Virus record (IMG/VR): IMGVR_UViG_3300035698_012898
Span: 1 to 64,000 of that record
Direction: 5' to 3' (one strand)
Source of the DNA: a virus
Length of the DNA: 64,000 bases
Shown piece after piece: positions 41,722-55,474 of the stretch. The notes below the pieces were generated by a model. The model had not been told where the DNA came from and did not search any database. It saw nothing but the letters and a program-made list of their open reading frames with translations. The position numbers and the translations under genes are program-made. Numbering within the stretch: the stretch's first letter is position 1; every line of letters begins with the position of its first letter.

Positions 41722-42716
41722 AAGACTGTACACATCCTCTTTAGTTTGTGAACACACGTACGATTAAGACGGCTTTCCAGCGGAAAGGCACTTTCTTCAT
41801 ACTCTGTTCCATGTGGAACAAGTGTATTCACGATAGTCTCTGGTATTGGATTAAGATACAACTCTGCTGTATGATCAAACGGATGTATAAATTCAGGAAC
41901 ACCCCACTTTGCGTCATAGTGCTTACGAGAATCATCCATCCGCTTTGTCGTATCAATTAAAGCCGCCTGCTCACTAAACGTCCTAGAACATGCATGGTAT
42001 GTTCGCGGCCACGGAATGCCCAATGAAAACATTCCGGCTTTTCCACACCGCGCACCAAAATCCGACTCTTCAAAGAAGGATATAAACTGTTCATCAAAAG
42101 GCCCTACATCCTGATATGTACTTGCAAGCGTAGCAAAACCCGATCCATTTGGGGAGAGAGTACGTAATACCTTTGCTAGTTCCCACCCTGATGAAGAAGA
42201 AACAAACTTCCGTGGTGCTGCTGGCGCAAAACCAAAAGTCCTATCCCAAAGCAAAGGAGCCATCGTCGCCAACAGTTGCTTTATCCCCTCCGCAGGCGGC
42301 TGTATCGGATTCCAGTACACACTTCCTACCTTGCCACTTTTCTGATTACTTAGCAGAGCGTACACAGCGCAAGTAAGCCATTGGGGCGGCACAAGCATAT
42401 CGTTATTGAGAAAAACAAAAACACCGCAATCAGTTTTTTGCCCCACACGAGCAATGGAATTCCAAGCAGCAGCAACACCTTGATTCTTCGGATGTATAAT
42501 GAGACGCGCTCTATGAGTAGCACACAAATCAGCTAGCTCCTTAGCCTGCTCCGCATCCCAGGATGACCCGTCATCAACGACAACCACCCTGTAGTGTCTA
42601 TACAACGTGTAATCCCGAATGCACTCCAGGAGCAGCCGTACATAATAGGTATCATTAAACACAGGGATACCGATACAAACGCGCACCTCCTGGTCATAAA
42701 GTTCTTCGTTTGTCAT
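41718..42716 (-). CDS. Family 2 glycosyltransferase, copy A
   Basis: 332 residues; ATG overlaps the previous stop. GT-A core: VCIGIPVFNDTYYVRLLLEC, VVVVDDGSSWD, NQGVAAAWN and FVFLNNDMLVPPQWL, with NND in the DxD position, then DEQFISFFEESDFGARCGKA. About 40% similar by eye to the adjacent copy B, so a tandem duplication. Transfers a sugar from a nucleotide donor. Confidence 0.85.
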   Translation of the reverse strand: MTNEELYDQEVRVCIGIPVFNDTYYVRLLLECIRDYTLYRHYRVVVVDDGSSWDAEQAKELADLCATHRARLIIHPKNQGVAAAWNSIARVGQKTDCGVFVFLNNDMLVPPQWLTCAVYALLSNQKSGKVGSVYWNPIQPPAEGIKQLLATMAPLLWDRTFGFAPAAPRKFVSSSSGWELAKVLRTLSPNGSGFATLASTYQDVGPFDEQFISFFEESDFGARCGKAGMFSLGIPWPRTYHACSRTFSEQAALIDTTKRMDDSRKHYDAKWGVPEFIHPFDHTAELYLNPIPETIVNTLVPHGTEYEESAFPLESRLNRTCVHKLKRMCTVL

Positions 42717-43732
42717 AGCTCTACTTCTGCCGGTTCTAAGACATTCAGTTTTGCCAGCTTCTTCGGGTCCATTGGCATCGGAATCTCTTCATAAGACTTA
42801 CCAGTAACGTTAAGAACCTTCACCTTCGTCTTTGGGATCGGATGAAGATACTTCTCCGTAACATACGTGAACGGTAGATGGTTTGCTTGCATAACTTTCG
42901 GTACGTTCCACGTCTCAATGAATCGTTGCTTGGATTCCTTAAACCACTGGGCAACCGGTAAATTAGCCCCCTGCTCTACGAATGTCCGTGACATTGCATG
43001 GTACGTCCTGGGAAAAGGCAAGCCAAGGGAGAACCGGCCTAACGCACCACAGCCTACACCAAAGCTACTCTCCTCATGAAAAGCATGCATCTGCTCATCA
43101 AAGCCACCGACCTCTTCGTACACTTCGGGCAACACGGCAAACGCAGTTCCATTAGGAGCAAGGACACGAGCAGTCCCCCAACAGTATGCCAAAAAGAATT
43201 CCGTAGGATATGCCTCCATTGGAAAGTAACCAGTATGCCCATTCAATGTAATAAATGGAAAAGCCGTATGCCAAAGCTGATGAGCCATGATACCCATCTG
43301 CTCTTTAATGCTGTTAGGCGGAATACAAATAGGCTCCCAGTACACGCTACCTATTCGATTGCTTTCTTTGTTCTCCAATAGAGCGTACACACCACAGGCA
43401 AGCCATTGCGGAGGAACCATTACGTCACTGTTAAGAAAGACAAGAACGTCAGCACCGTCTTTAATACCCTGCTTCGCCAACGTGTTCCAAGAAGCTGCTA
43501 CACCACGATTTTCTTTATGACGAATAAAGTGCGTTTTGGTTACAGCACAAAACCGCTCAACCGCAGCAGACCGTTCCTTGATCGGCGACCCATCGTCAAC
43601 GACCACAATCTGATAGTTCTCGTACAAGGTGTACCATCGGATCGTGTTGATCAAGAACTGGAGATAATCCACGTCATTATAGACCGGAATACCTATGCTA
43701 ACCTTTGCATCGCCTTTGTAGTAATTACTCAT
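42713..43732 (-). CDS. Family 2 glycosyltransferase, copy B
   Basis: 339 residues. VSIGIPVYNDVDYLQFLINT, IVVVDDGSPIK, NRGVAASWN, VLVFLNSDVMVPPQWLACGV and DEQMHAFHEESSFGVGCGAL align with copy A throughout. Here the metal motif reads NSD. The two enzymes probably add successive sugars. GAGG lies about 13 bases before ATG 43732. Confidence 0.85.
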   Translation of the reverse strand: MSNYYKGDAKVSIGIPVYNDVDYLQFLINTIRWYTLYENYQIVVVDDGSPIKERSAAVERFCAVTKTHFIRHKENRGVAASWNTLAKQGIKDGADVLVFLNSDVMVPPQWLACGVYALLENKESNRIGSVYWEPICIPPNSIKEQMGIMAHQLWHTAFPFITLNGHTGYFPMEAYPTEFFLAYCWGTARVLAPNGTAFAVLPEVYEEVGGFDEQMHAFHEESSFGVGCGALGRFSLGLPFPRTYHAMSRTFVEQGANLPVAQWFKESKQRFIETWNVPKVMQANHLPFTYVTEKYLHPIPKTKVKVLNVTGKSYEEIPMPMDPKKLAKLNVLEPAEVEL

Positions 43733-43747
43733 GCGCTTATGTCTTCC

Positions 43748-48426
<4,679 letters not shown>

Positions 48427-48465
48427 GATCTATATCATCCTCATTATAAGATACAACTGAAACTG

Positions 48466-49482
48466 CTAATCTCCGTACCTGTCTGCAGTCGTATCCGTGT
48501 TGACCCCAGACGCTTTAACGATAGCATCTCCTTCTTCATAAACGAAGTCTGTCCGCATGTGGATAGTACCTTCATCCGTATCACTTCGCGGCACACGCTC
48601 CCACTCAACCGTGAGATCACGTTGCACCACATAAATGAAGTTGTTCGGATCAGCAAGGTAAACGATTGACCCTGTATCACCAGACGTACCAGTGATGGTC
48701 AAATCCTCGGGCATCAACGGAATCGCAAGCGGCTGAATACCGAGAATCGGCGGCAGCATCCCTGTCTTACGAAGCTGATCACCAAGGTCAGTAGATCGAC
48801 CACCCCATTCCTCCGCCAAATCAAGAACAGCATTCGTGTTCATGAACCATCGGAGTTGATTAAGGTTACGCCGCCACTTAGTCGGCATCGTCCGAAGCAT
48901 ATAAACCAGCAACGCAAACGAAATCCGATGACCAGCGGCATCAACATCATGAACAGCAGAGTCTGCTGCCGTCAAAGTATCAAAGCCATCATTAGTCTTC
49001 AACAGGTTAGCTAAATCTGTTGCACCTGCGGTCGTGGTATCACCCTCGAAAGCAAGCTGCTCCATGTCATTCGCAACTTGTTTGACGATGGTTCCCATGA
49101 TCGTATTACGCCCTGCGGCACCTTCAATGTTATCCTCTTGGACTTCACCTGAGATGTCAATAGCGGATACGGTCTTAACCGTGTTATACGTAACAACAGA
49201 ATTCGACGGCTTCTTAGTGTTCGTCGCCGCCGTACTCTCGGTCGCCTTCCCTGTAATTGGCCCTGTAATAGACAGCTTGCTGATATCACCAGCCGGAGCA
49301 TCAGTACGATGCACCCGAATGTTTCGCAGCAAAACAGACTCATCTACAACCTGGTCAATAAACCTGTCCGCGTCCTCACGTTTCAGTGATCGCGCATTCA
49401 AGTCACTAAGCGTCATGGCCGACTTCTGAACAAGGTCTAAACCAAGAGCCTCGGCTAAAAGTTCCATATGTGTTCGCGTCAT
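48466..49482 (-). CDS. Major capsid protein (HK97 fold)
   Basis: 338 residues with a very strong AAGGAGGTGA before the ATG, as expected for the most abundant protein. An N-terminal helix (LAEALGLDLVQKSAMTLSDL), RFIDQVVDESVLLRNIRVHR as N-arm/E-loop, then VSAIDISGEVQEDNIEG, a VANDMEQLAFEGDTTTA segment, FMNTNAVLDLAEEWGG and a C-terminal VVQRDLTVEWERVP. Downstream of protease/scaffold. Forms the icosahedral shell and may be the target of the glycan island. Confidence 0.88.
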   Translation of the reverse strand: MTRTHMELLAEALGLDLVQKSAMTLSDLNARSLKREDADRFIDQVVDESVLLRNIRVHRTDAPAGDISKLSITGPITGKATESTAATNTKKPSNSVVTYNTVKTVSAIDISGEVQEDNIEGAAGRNTIMGTIVKQVANDMEQLAFEGDTTTAGATDLANLLKTNDGFDTLTAADSAVHDVDAAGHRISFALLVYMLRTMPTKWRRNLNQLRWFMNTNAVLDLAEEWGGRSTDLGDQLRKTGMLPPILGIQPLAIPLMPEDLTITGTSGDTGSIVYLADPNNFIYVVQRDLTVEWERVPRSDTDEGTIHMRTDFVYEEGDAIVKASGVNTDTTADRYGD

Positions 49483-49594
49483 TTACATTCACCTCCTTTC
49501 CCTTAGATATCAGCAACGCCACTTCTTGCTGCTATGCTCAGGTGAGATGAACGTTATAGAACAGCTACACGACCAGCCATCCTATCTCTTAACA

Positions 49595-51025
49595 CTAATG
49601 CCCTTTCCGAACATCATCGGGAATCATCTGGCGTGATAGCACATCCAAGTGAACTGCTTTCCTTTTCTCCGGAGACAACTCCGCCAAGGCACTCTTTACG
49701 GCAGCAACAGCCGTTACACTAACGTCAGATTCAAGCGTCGGATCATCAACAAGAATGGCCTTTTTATCGGCAGGGGCCTTCTCCAAAGAACCAACGCGCT
49801 TCTCTAACCCACTGACGCCTTCACCAAGTGTGTCAACACTGGCTGCAAGCTTAGTGAGTAAATCAACGACCTGCTGATTCTCCGCAGGCACAGCCTCAGC
49901 CTGCGTCTTTTCTTCCGCCAAACGCAAGCCTTCTGCCTCATCGGCAGTAGCCTTTGCAGCCACATCCGCAGCAACCTTTGCCGCTACTTCTGCTTTCTGC
50001 TTCTCTTCCTCGGACTCAACCGGCTCTTCCAGAACCTTCATACGCCTATCGAGCGCACCAAGGGTTTCTGTAAAAGTACCGAGTTTACCGCCCAGATTCT
50101 CCAACTTCGCCAGGAGTTGTTTTGCCGTCTCGTTTTCCACGTCTACATCACCTCCCTTCGACTCGTTAATCACTACGGGAACCGCAGCAACCAAGGTATC
50201 ACATAATGCAAGCATATTACGCTCACGGTCTGTAAGCTGATTCACATCTTCATCGGGCTGCTTGATCGTACCAAGCACCCGCGTAAGCTCTTTAATAGCA
50301 TCCAGGTCCAAGTCAGCAACGTCACCCGCAATGGATTCTATGCGTAGCTTTTTACCTATCTGAAACAATGCTCGTTGGTTTGCCGGGATGTTGACCAAGC
50401 TAACCTCGAACAAGTCCACTTTGGCAATTGCTCCGTTAGCCCGACGATGCACAAGCCCTTGCCAAGAAAAAGCGTTTAACCGGCCTTCCCTGACGAGCTT
50501 AATTATTTCCGGCTCCATGATTCCACATACAACCCAAAGCCCCCTTGCTCCGTCAGTCACATGGAAACCGTCATCCTTCACGGTATGGAATGGAGCATCA
50601 GTTTCTAAGTCAACCAGAGTGATTACGCCGTTCTCTTTGTCATACAAAACACGAACAGCCGTAGCTTGCTCAGTAACGCCAACGCTAATACCGTTTCCTT
50701 GCGGAGTAAGCCAAAGCTGATGATTAACCCAAACTTGGCGGGTCTCCATGTAGGTCTTCAGATCAAACAAACGAGGATCAAATGCATCACCCTCCCGGTC
50801 CTTGTTTGACATGCTCATAAACCCACTAATGATCACGGATTCTGTCTCAGCTTTTTCCGTCGCCTTTAGAACAGTCGAGACAAACCGGCTGCTAAACATA
50901 ACACGTTCTTGCGTAACTACATCTGAAGGATCAACCTCTAACAGCACGTTAGGAGTGCCGTCAGGAAAAGCACTTGCAGGCCCGGCATCCCCTTTTGTCT
51001 TCACGCTTTCTACAGTAACTGTCAT
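49595..51025 (-). CDS. Prohead protease with C-terminal scaffold region
   Basis: 476 residues from ATG 51025, nine bases after AGGAGG. Residues 1-225 are an S78-type prohead protease: GFMSMSNKDREGDAFDPRLF, His102 in WVNHQ, Ser187 in NAFSWQG and Asp204/Glu207 in VDLFEVSLVNIP. Residues 260-476 are helical and charged with a long coiled coil rich in Ala, Glu and Lys, as in scaffold proteins. The fusion provides scaffold and maturation protease in one chain. Confidence 0.85.
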   Translation of the reverse strand: MTVTVESVKTKGDAGPASAFPDGTPNVLLEVDPSDVVTQERVMFSSRFVSTVLKATEKAETESVIISGFMSMSNKDREGDAFDPRLFDLKTYMETRQVWVNHQLWLTPQGNGISVGVTEQATAVRVLYDKENGVITLVDLETDAPFHTVKDDGFHVTDGARGLWVVCGIMEPEIIKLVREGRLNAFSWQGLVHRRANGAIAKVDLFEVSLVNIPANQRALFQIGKKLRIESIAGDVADLDLDAIKELTRVLGTIKQPDEDVNQLTDRERNMLALCDTLVAAVPVVINESKGGDVDVENETAKQLLAKLENLGGKLGTFTETLGALDRRMKVLEEPVESEEEKQKAEVAAKVAADVAAKATADEAEGLRLAEEKTQAEAVPAENQQVVDLLTKLAASVDTLGEGVSGLEKRVGSLEKAPADKKAILVDDPTLESDVSVTAVAAVKSALAELSPEKRKAVHLDVLSRQMIPDDVRKGH

Positions 51026-51126
51026 GGCGCAAATCCTCCTACCAATAGCAGCAAAAATGCACAACGCATTACTTCATAGCCAGTTCTACACCAGATGCGA
51101 GGTCCGTGTCAAGTGGAATCTGTTGA

Positions 51127-51336
51127 CTACTTCTTTGGTGCCTTCTCAAACCGAATACCATTGTCTCCTGAAAAGGGCTTCAGATGCTTGTTACGCCCGT
51201 ACGCAATCTCGTCAGGAATGCCGTCCGGAAATGCAGCGCACCAAACGAACTCAGTTGCCTCCTTGTCCTCGTCTTTTCGCTTGACCCCACCGAAATGATG
51301 ACACCGCCTACCATAACATTTAGGCTCACTAATCAT
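51127..51336 (-). CDS. Small Cys-containing head-module protein
   Basis: 69 residues; ATG overlaps the MuF stop (ATGA). MISEPKCYGRRCHHFGG... then CAAFPDGIPDEIAYGRN, HLKPFSGDNGIRFEK. From memory, small proteins with CxxRxCxHF and AFPxGIPxEI are common beside MuF genes, of unknown function. The Cys and His residues may bind a metal ion. Confidence 0.75.
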   Translation of the reverse strand: MISEPKCYGRRCHHFGGVKRKDEDKEATEFVWCAAFPDGIPDEIAYGRNKHLKPFSGDNGIRFEKAPKK

Positions 51337-53252
51337 AGCCCCTCCGTTATCTTTCGAACATCTCCCAAGGCAGCAGTCATATAATCATGCAGCTCCTTAG
51401 TCAATGTGTTCTTTGGGCTCGTCCCATACAGAGGCGACGTAAAGGCTGAAACAGCCTCTGACCATGCTTCTTTTGGCGACGAGGCACTGTACTCTGATAG
51501 GTTCTTTCTCCACCAATGTGCTGGCTTAGATTTTACAAACTCTCGCCAGGATTGCAACCCACGCGCCGGAAGCATCTCTGTGGTTGCCCAATGCCCGAGC
51601 TCATGCCGTAAGGAACCTACGGCGTCCCTCCCAGTCACGGTAAATGATCCAATATTCAGCACAGGCACTTTACTACGTTGACCGGCAGCAAGCTGTATGT
51701 ATGCGTCTATCAGGCTCCCATCCGGATCGAGAAGACTGACATAACGCCCCGCCTGACCAAGACTACCCCCCTTAAACTTAGGCAACTGCCAATCTCGGAA
51801 TAGTTCAAGCCTAGATATAGGAACGCCATCTCCAAAGCCGCTTGCCAACATTCGGTCTAGCCTTGGATGCTGTAGTAGCATTCGCTCCATATCGGCCCCC
51901 AACTCGCTCACAAGCGCATTAAACTTATCTACAGGCATCCCACGATTGACTACGTTCTGAATATACAACTGCTCTTCAAAACGTGTAGCGCGTTCTTCTG
52001 CCGTCAATGATCGCCACGTATTCAGCAGGTCATCTACTTCCGGCGCGGCTGGTACATCAGGAGCAACATCAACAGGTTTGGGCTTTGGCTTGGGTTTCAC
52101 AAGCGGCGGTGTCACACGTGAAGGAACAGGCTTCGCCCCCACGGCACCTACACGCCCTCTAAGTAGCACCGGCCCCGAAGTGCAACGACAATTAAATGGA
52201 TCTTCGTTACCGCTTCCAGCATCCGTTGACCCGTCGCCGGAGAACTGTTGGTCCATAGGAATCGGACCATCTGCGTCATTATCCCCGTGCGTCAACCTAG
52301 CAGGTGGCGCAGGGCCATTCATCCAGAACCACTGCTTCCCGTCCATACCCGCCGACTTGCCTATCGACATCAGAGCGTCATTCTGGACAACAACGGCTTC
52401 TGTTCGTGACCAGAGCATCAGCTTGCTTTTCGATAGCTCTGGTAACGTACCAGAATACTTGGCTGCCAAGTCTACGCCTATCTTCTTAGCAAGTGCCTCT
52501 GCCCCAAGTGCACCACCCGCACGTTCGTACATTTCCTTGCGGATTGTATCACGCAAAGTCTCAAACATTGCATCATCGAAACCGCCTATCGTAATCAGGT
52601 TCATCCGTGCTGCAATGGTGTTCGCCAACTCCGGCATAGCTTCAAGACCAATACGTATCAGCAACCAGTCTTCTAAGTTGAAAGCGTCACCAACCTGCTT
52701 TGATACCCAGACGATAGCCTTCTCCGCGAAAGCATCTTGAAATTTGACTACTCCTGAAATAGCCCGTGCTGCTGACTCCCACAAAAGGAAGTACGCCCCC
52801 ATAACAATATCAGGAAGTGCCTCGAATTCCGCCCCGGATGCATCTGCTGCTTCTCGTAAGGCTTGCCCAATAACACGCTCATCTCTAGTTGTTCTACGAA
52901 GGTGCTCACGTATTCGTCTTTGCACCTGTCTATCCGTATCGCCTTTCTTACGGAGAGAATGATACAGGTTTGCACTATCTACGGCTAGACGATCCATTGC
53001 ACCTGACGTTTGCATACGCTGTAACGTCTTAGCAAACTGGTCTTGCGCAAGAGTGCCTAGTTCCCCCATAAACTTATGGCCAATACGATCACGTTCTACG
53101 CGAGCAAGGGCGTATGCTACACCAAGACGACGGTTCATCTTGCGTGCGTCTAAAGCAGACTGTTTCTTGACAAAACCTGACACAGCAGACAAGGCTAGGA
53201 AGGATGCTCCTAGCCGTTGTCGTACTGCTCGTTCTCTTGCAGGTTCTACCAT
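51333..53252 (-). CDS. MuF head morphogenesis protein fused to a zinc metallopeptidase domain
   Basis: 639 residues. The N-terminal 360 residues are MuF-like, ending with SKLMLWSRTEAVVVQNDALM, MNGPAPPARLTH and DPFNCRCT. A Pro/Lys linker (KPKPKPKPVDVAPDVPAAPE) follows. The last 210 residues carry a gluzincin-type HELGH (550-554) in LRHELGHWATTE and a downstream EAWSEAVSAF whose Glu may be the third ligand. MuF proteins with C-terminal toxin domains are packaged and delivered with DNA; this looks like one with a protease warhead. Confidence 0.85.
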   Translation of the reverse strand: MVEPARERAVRQRLGASFLALSAVSGFVKKQSALDARKMNRRLGVAYALARVERDRIGHKFMGELGTLAQDQFAKTLQRMQTSGAMDRLAVDSANLYHSLRKKGDTDRQVQRRIREHLRRTTRDERVIGQALREAADASGAEFEALPDIVMGAYFLLWESAARAISGVVKFQDAFAEKAIVWVSKQVGDAFNLEDWLLIRIGLEAMPELANTIAARMNLITIGGFDDAMFETLRDTIRKEMYERAGGALGAEALAKKIGVDLAAKYSGTLPELSKSKLMLWSRTEAVVVQNDALMSIGKSAGMDGKQWFWMNGPAPPARLTHGDNDADGPIPMDQQFSGDGSTDAGSGNEDPFNCRCTSGPVLLRGRVGAVGAKPVPSRVTPPLVKPKPKPKPVDVAPDVPAAPEVDDLLNTWRSLTAEERATRFEEQLYIQNVVNRGMPVDKFNALVSELGADMERMLLQHPRLDRMLASGFGDGVPISRLELFRDWQLPKFKGGSLGQAGRYVSLLDPDGSLIDAYIQLAAGQRSKVPVLNIGSFTVTGRDAVGSLRHELGHWATTEMLPARGLQSWREFVKSKPAHWWRKNLSEYSASSPKEAWSEAVSAFTSPLYGTSPKNTLTKELHDYMTAALGDVRKITEGL

Positions 53253-53258
53253 TCAGAC

Positions 53259-53330
53259 CTACTTCGTTATTGCCTTCTTCTCAGACATTGCACCTTCCCT
53301 AACAACGGCATTAACTTTATCATCCTTCAT
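53259..53330 (-). CDS. Possible 23-residue peptide upstream of the MuF gene
   Basis: AAAGGAG lies eight bases before ATG 53330; MKDDKVNAVVREGAMSEKKA... ends at TAG seven bases before the MuF ATG. The MuF gene itself has only a weak site, so this may be a leader ORF allowing coupled translation. Confidence 0.4.
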   Translation of the reverse strand: MKDDKVNAVVREGAMSEKKAITK

Positions 53331-53354
53331 CACATATTCTCCTTTTCATCCTTC

Positions 53355-53765
53355 TTACTTCCCTTTTTTCTTCGGCATCGGTGGAACTTTAGGTATATGC
53401 GGAATGTAGCCTTCTTTCTTTGGCTTGCTGCGCCACAACGTTCGCACCCATGCCCACAACGGTCCCGTTACAAATGCAGCAAACGCTACGAGCACAGCGT
53501 CCTGCTCAATACCCCAAGGTAACGTACCTGGCCAAGCGTTACGAATGAACACCAGTATCCCGGCAACACCACCGCCACCTGCAGCTGTAACCACAGCCGT
53601 ACTGCGTACTGTCGCCATAGCAGGCGACTTCGGTTCCTTCTTCAGTTTCTTCCGCTCATACCGCATAGACGTACGCATGTTCTTCCCACGATCCTTTTTC
53701 GGTGACGACCCAAGATAAGCACGCCACCCTTTCCAACCTGCTCGTATTAGTCGCAAAGGTTTCAT
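53355..53765 (-). CDS. Membrane protein with two hydrophobic segments
   Basis: 136 residues from ATG 53765. Basic N-terminus, a segment STAVVTAAGGGGVAGILVFI, a second segment DAVLVAFAAFVTGPLWAWVR, and a very basic tail with HIPKVPPMPKKKGK. The layout resembles small holins, but it sits between lipoprotein and MuF genes, away from the endolysin. It may be a second holin-like or an injected membrane protein. Confidence 0.6.
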   Translation of the reverse strand: MKPLRLIRAGWKGWRAYLGSSPKKDRGKNMRTSMRYERKKLKKEPKSPAMATVRSTAVVTAAGGGGVAGILVFIRNAWPGTLPWGIEQDAVLVAFAAFVTGPLWAWVRTLWRSKPKKEGYIPHIPKVPPMPKKKGK

Positions 53766-53778
53766 GGTGTTACACCTG

Positions 53779-54111
53779 CTACGCTGGCGGAACGACCAAC
53801 CCAAGATTGACGATCTGCGTGGCAACCGTTTCAAGCAACGCTCGTAACGCTGCCTGTTCAGCCGCATCCTGTGCCGCTTCAATCTGCCCAGTCAAAACCG
53901 TATACTGTCCAAACAACGCAGCCGCTATCGGCGCAATGTCTGCTACGGCCTGCAAGGCTTCCGTATCCACGCTTACCGTCGTCGTTGCACCATCAGGACT
54001 GAGCGAACTCGTTGCACAACCAGGAAGCACGTATACACCAAATGCCAGCAACGCAATCACAACCACCGAAGGTAACGACGCAAAAGCCCAATTCCGTAAC
54101 GTCTTCTTCAT
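53779..54111 (-). CDS. Predicted small lipoprotein A
   Basis: 110 residues from ATG 54111, seven bases after AAAGGAG. Signal peptide with hydrophobic LPSVVVIALLAFGVYV and lipobox LPGCA. The mature part is Ala-rich and helical (QIEAAQDAAEQAALRALLET). Likely anchored to a membrane of a Gram-negative cell. Function could be spanin-like or superinfection exclusion. Confidence 0.7.
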   Translation of the reverse strand: MKKTLRNWAFASLPSVVVIALLAFGVYVLPGCATSSLSPDGATTTVSVDTEALQAVADIAPIAAALFGQYTVLTGQIEAAQDAAEQAALRALLETVATQIVNLGLVVPPA

Positions 54112-54167
54112 AACCATTCTCCTTTGTTGGACACCAGCCAATTCCAGTATCCACCAGATTCCACATA

Positions 54168-54563
54168 TCACCCAGCCGGGACAATACCCGGCAATAGGTC
54201 CAAAATAGGCGTCACGACGCCTGCTGCTACTGGTACACCTAAAGCTACGTTGACAGCCGTCAAAGCTGCGAGCGCCTGTCCTACGAGTTCAATCATCTTG
54301 GCCATATCCGTTTCGACGCCTGTAGCCGTAGAACCCGAAGACATCTCCCATGTCCCATCCTCCTTGATGGTCGAGCGCGTATTCGGTTGGGCTTGTTCTG
54401 CCTTGGCGGTACCTGCCACTATCGTGATAGTCGTCAGCGTGTTCTCCTCGGTAACCCCAGTCACAGGGTCCGTCGTCTTTGTTTCGTTTACGGTGCGTAA
54501 CGTCACACACCCGCTGGTCATCAGGACCAGGCACAGCCAGGCTGCTACATATCTCTTTCGCAT
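54168..54563 (-). CDS. Predicted small lipoprotein B
   Basis: 131 residues from ATG 54563, eight bases after GAGG. Signal peptide RKRYVAAWLCLVLMTSGC with the lipobox MTSGC, then a Thr-rich part (TVNETKTTDPVTGVTEENT) and a hydrophobic Ala/Val-rich end. Second of two lipoprotein genes separated by 56 bases; they may work as a pair. Confidence 0.7.
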   Translation of the reverse strand: MRKRYVAAWLCLVLMTSGCVTLRTVNETKTTDPVTGVTEENTLTTITIVAGTAKAEQAQPNTRSTIKEDGTWEMSSGSTATGVETDMAKMIELVGQALAALTAVNVALGVPVAAGVVTPILDLLPGIVPAG

Positions 54564-54625
54564 TTGCTTATCCTCTGTTACCTTGTCCCTACGTTCCATC
54601 GATTAGTGCCCGTGCTTGCGAAACG

Positions 54626-55474
54626 TCAGACACCAAGAGGTTCCTCTTCTAATTGCTCCGGCATAATTATACCGTAATTGTTATCGCCTTCAGGTATCGT
54701 AACACCTGGCTTAAGTCGTAAACGATTTTTCTTGAATGCGAGGTAATCCACCACGTGCTGCCAACGCCCCCAACGGCGCCGGATCTTTACAATGTCCGGA
54801 TGCTGTAGTTGCAGTGACCGCGCCATATCATAGCGTCCACTCCCCTGATAGAGTTCGTCAGTATTACCGCCCTTCATTTTCATTGTTGTTATCTTTTCTA
54901 CCAAAAACGCATTGAAAAGGACTGTACACCACCCGTCTTTCAAGGCCCGTATTGATAGATCAGTATCCTCATTGTACCGACCGCGCCATTGATAGGGTAT
55001 GCTGTTATTGATCAAAATGCAAGAATAAATCCGAGTATTCAAAGACAACGGCGCTCTTTTTTGTTTTCTTGGTAAAAATAGTGCGTACTGCATTCCAGCT
55101 ATCGCGATATTCTCATACCGATCAACGAAGCTCTCAATAATCCTAAAGGTGGTACCTGTTGTGGTATACCACTTTTTGTTTCGATTAAACAGGTAGAAGT
55201 ACATTAGATTATCATCAAGAATCCAGTGAAACTTGGCGCCCGATTCTACTGAGTGCTTCCATACCCAGTTCCGCGCCGGAATAGAACCCTGCCCAAGATT
55301 GCTGAATGGAAGTACTAAGATACGAGCAGCGTCAACCACCTTAGCGTATTCATCAAACTCTTGCGGTTCAATTACCAAACTATACGGGATGGTCCGTTTT
55401 TCAAGGGCCTTGGCGGTTAGTCGAGATTCCCAGCGCCCCTTTGAAATAATATAAACTGGATATTTAGGATTCAT
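54626..55474 (-). CDS. TET-associated-type DNA glycosyltransferase
   Basis: 282 residues from ATG 55474, inside the end of the ParB-like gene. Motifs: YPVYIISKGRWESRLTAKAL, EPQEFDEYA, ILVLPFSNLGQGSIPARNWV, FHWILDDN, NTRIYSCILINNS, WRGRYNEDTDLSIRALKDGW and MKMKGGNTDELYQGSGRYDM. These match my memory of phage TET-associated glycosyltransferases (TAGT), which sugar 5-hydroxymethylcytosine in phage DNA; LDDN and NEDTD are the likely donor/metal and acid motifs. No TET oxidase or C5-cytosine methylase is in the window, so partners may lie outside. Confidence 0.8.
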   Translation of the reverse strand: MNPKYPVYIISKGRWESRLTAKALEKRTIPYSLVIEPQEFDEYAKVVDAARILVLPFSNLGQGSIPARNWVWKHSVESGAKFHWILDDNLMYFYLFNRNKKWYTTTGTTFRIIESFVDRYENIAIAGMQYALFLPRKQKRAPLSLNTRIYSCILINNSIPYQWRGRYNEDTDLSIRALKDGWCTVLFNAFLVEKITTMKMKGGNTDELYQGSGRYDMARSLQLQHPDIVKIRRRWGRWQHVVDYLAFKKNRLRLKPGVTIPEGDNNYGIIMPEQLEEEPLGV

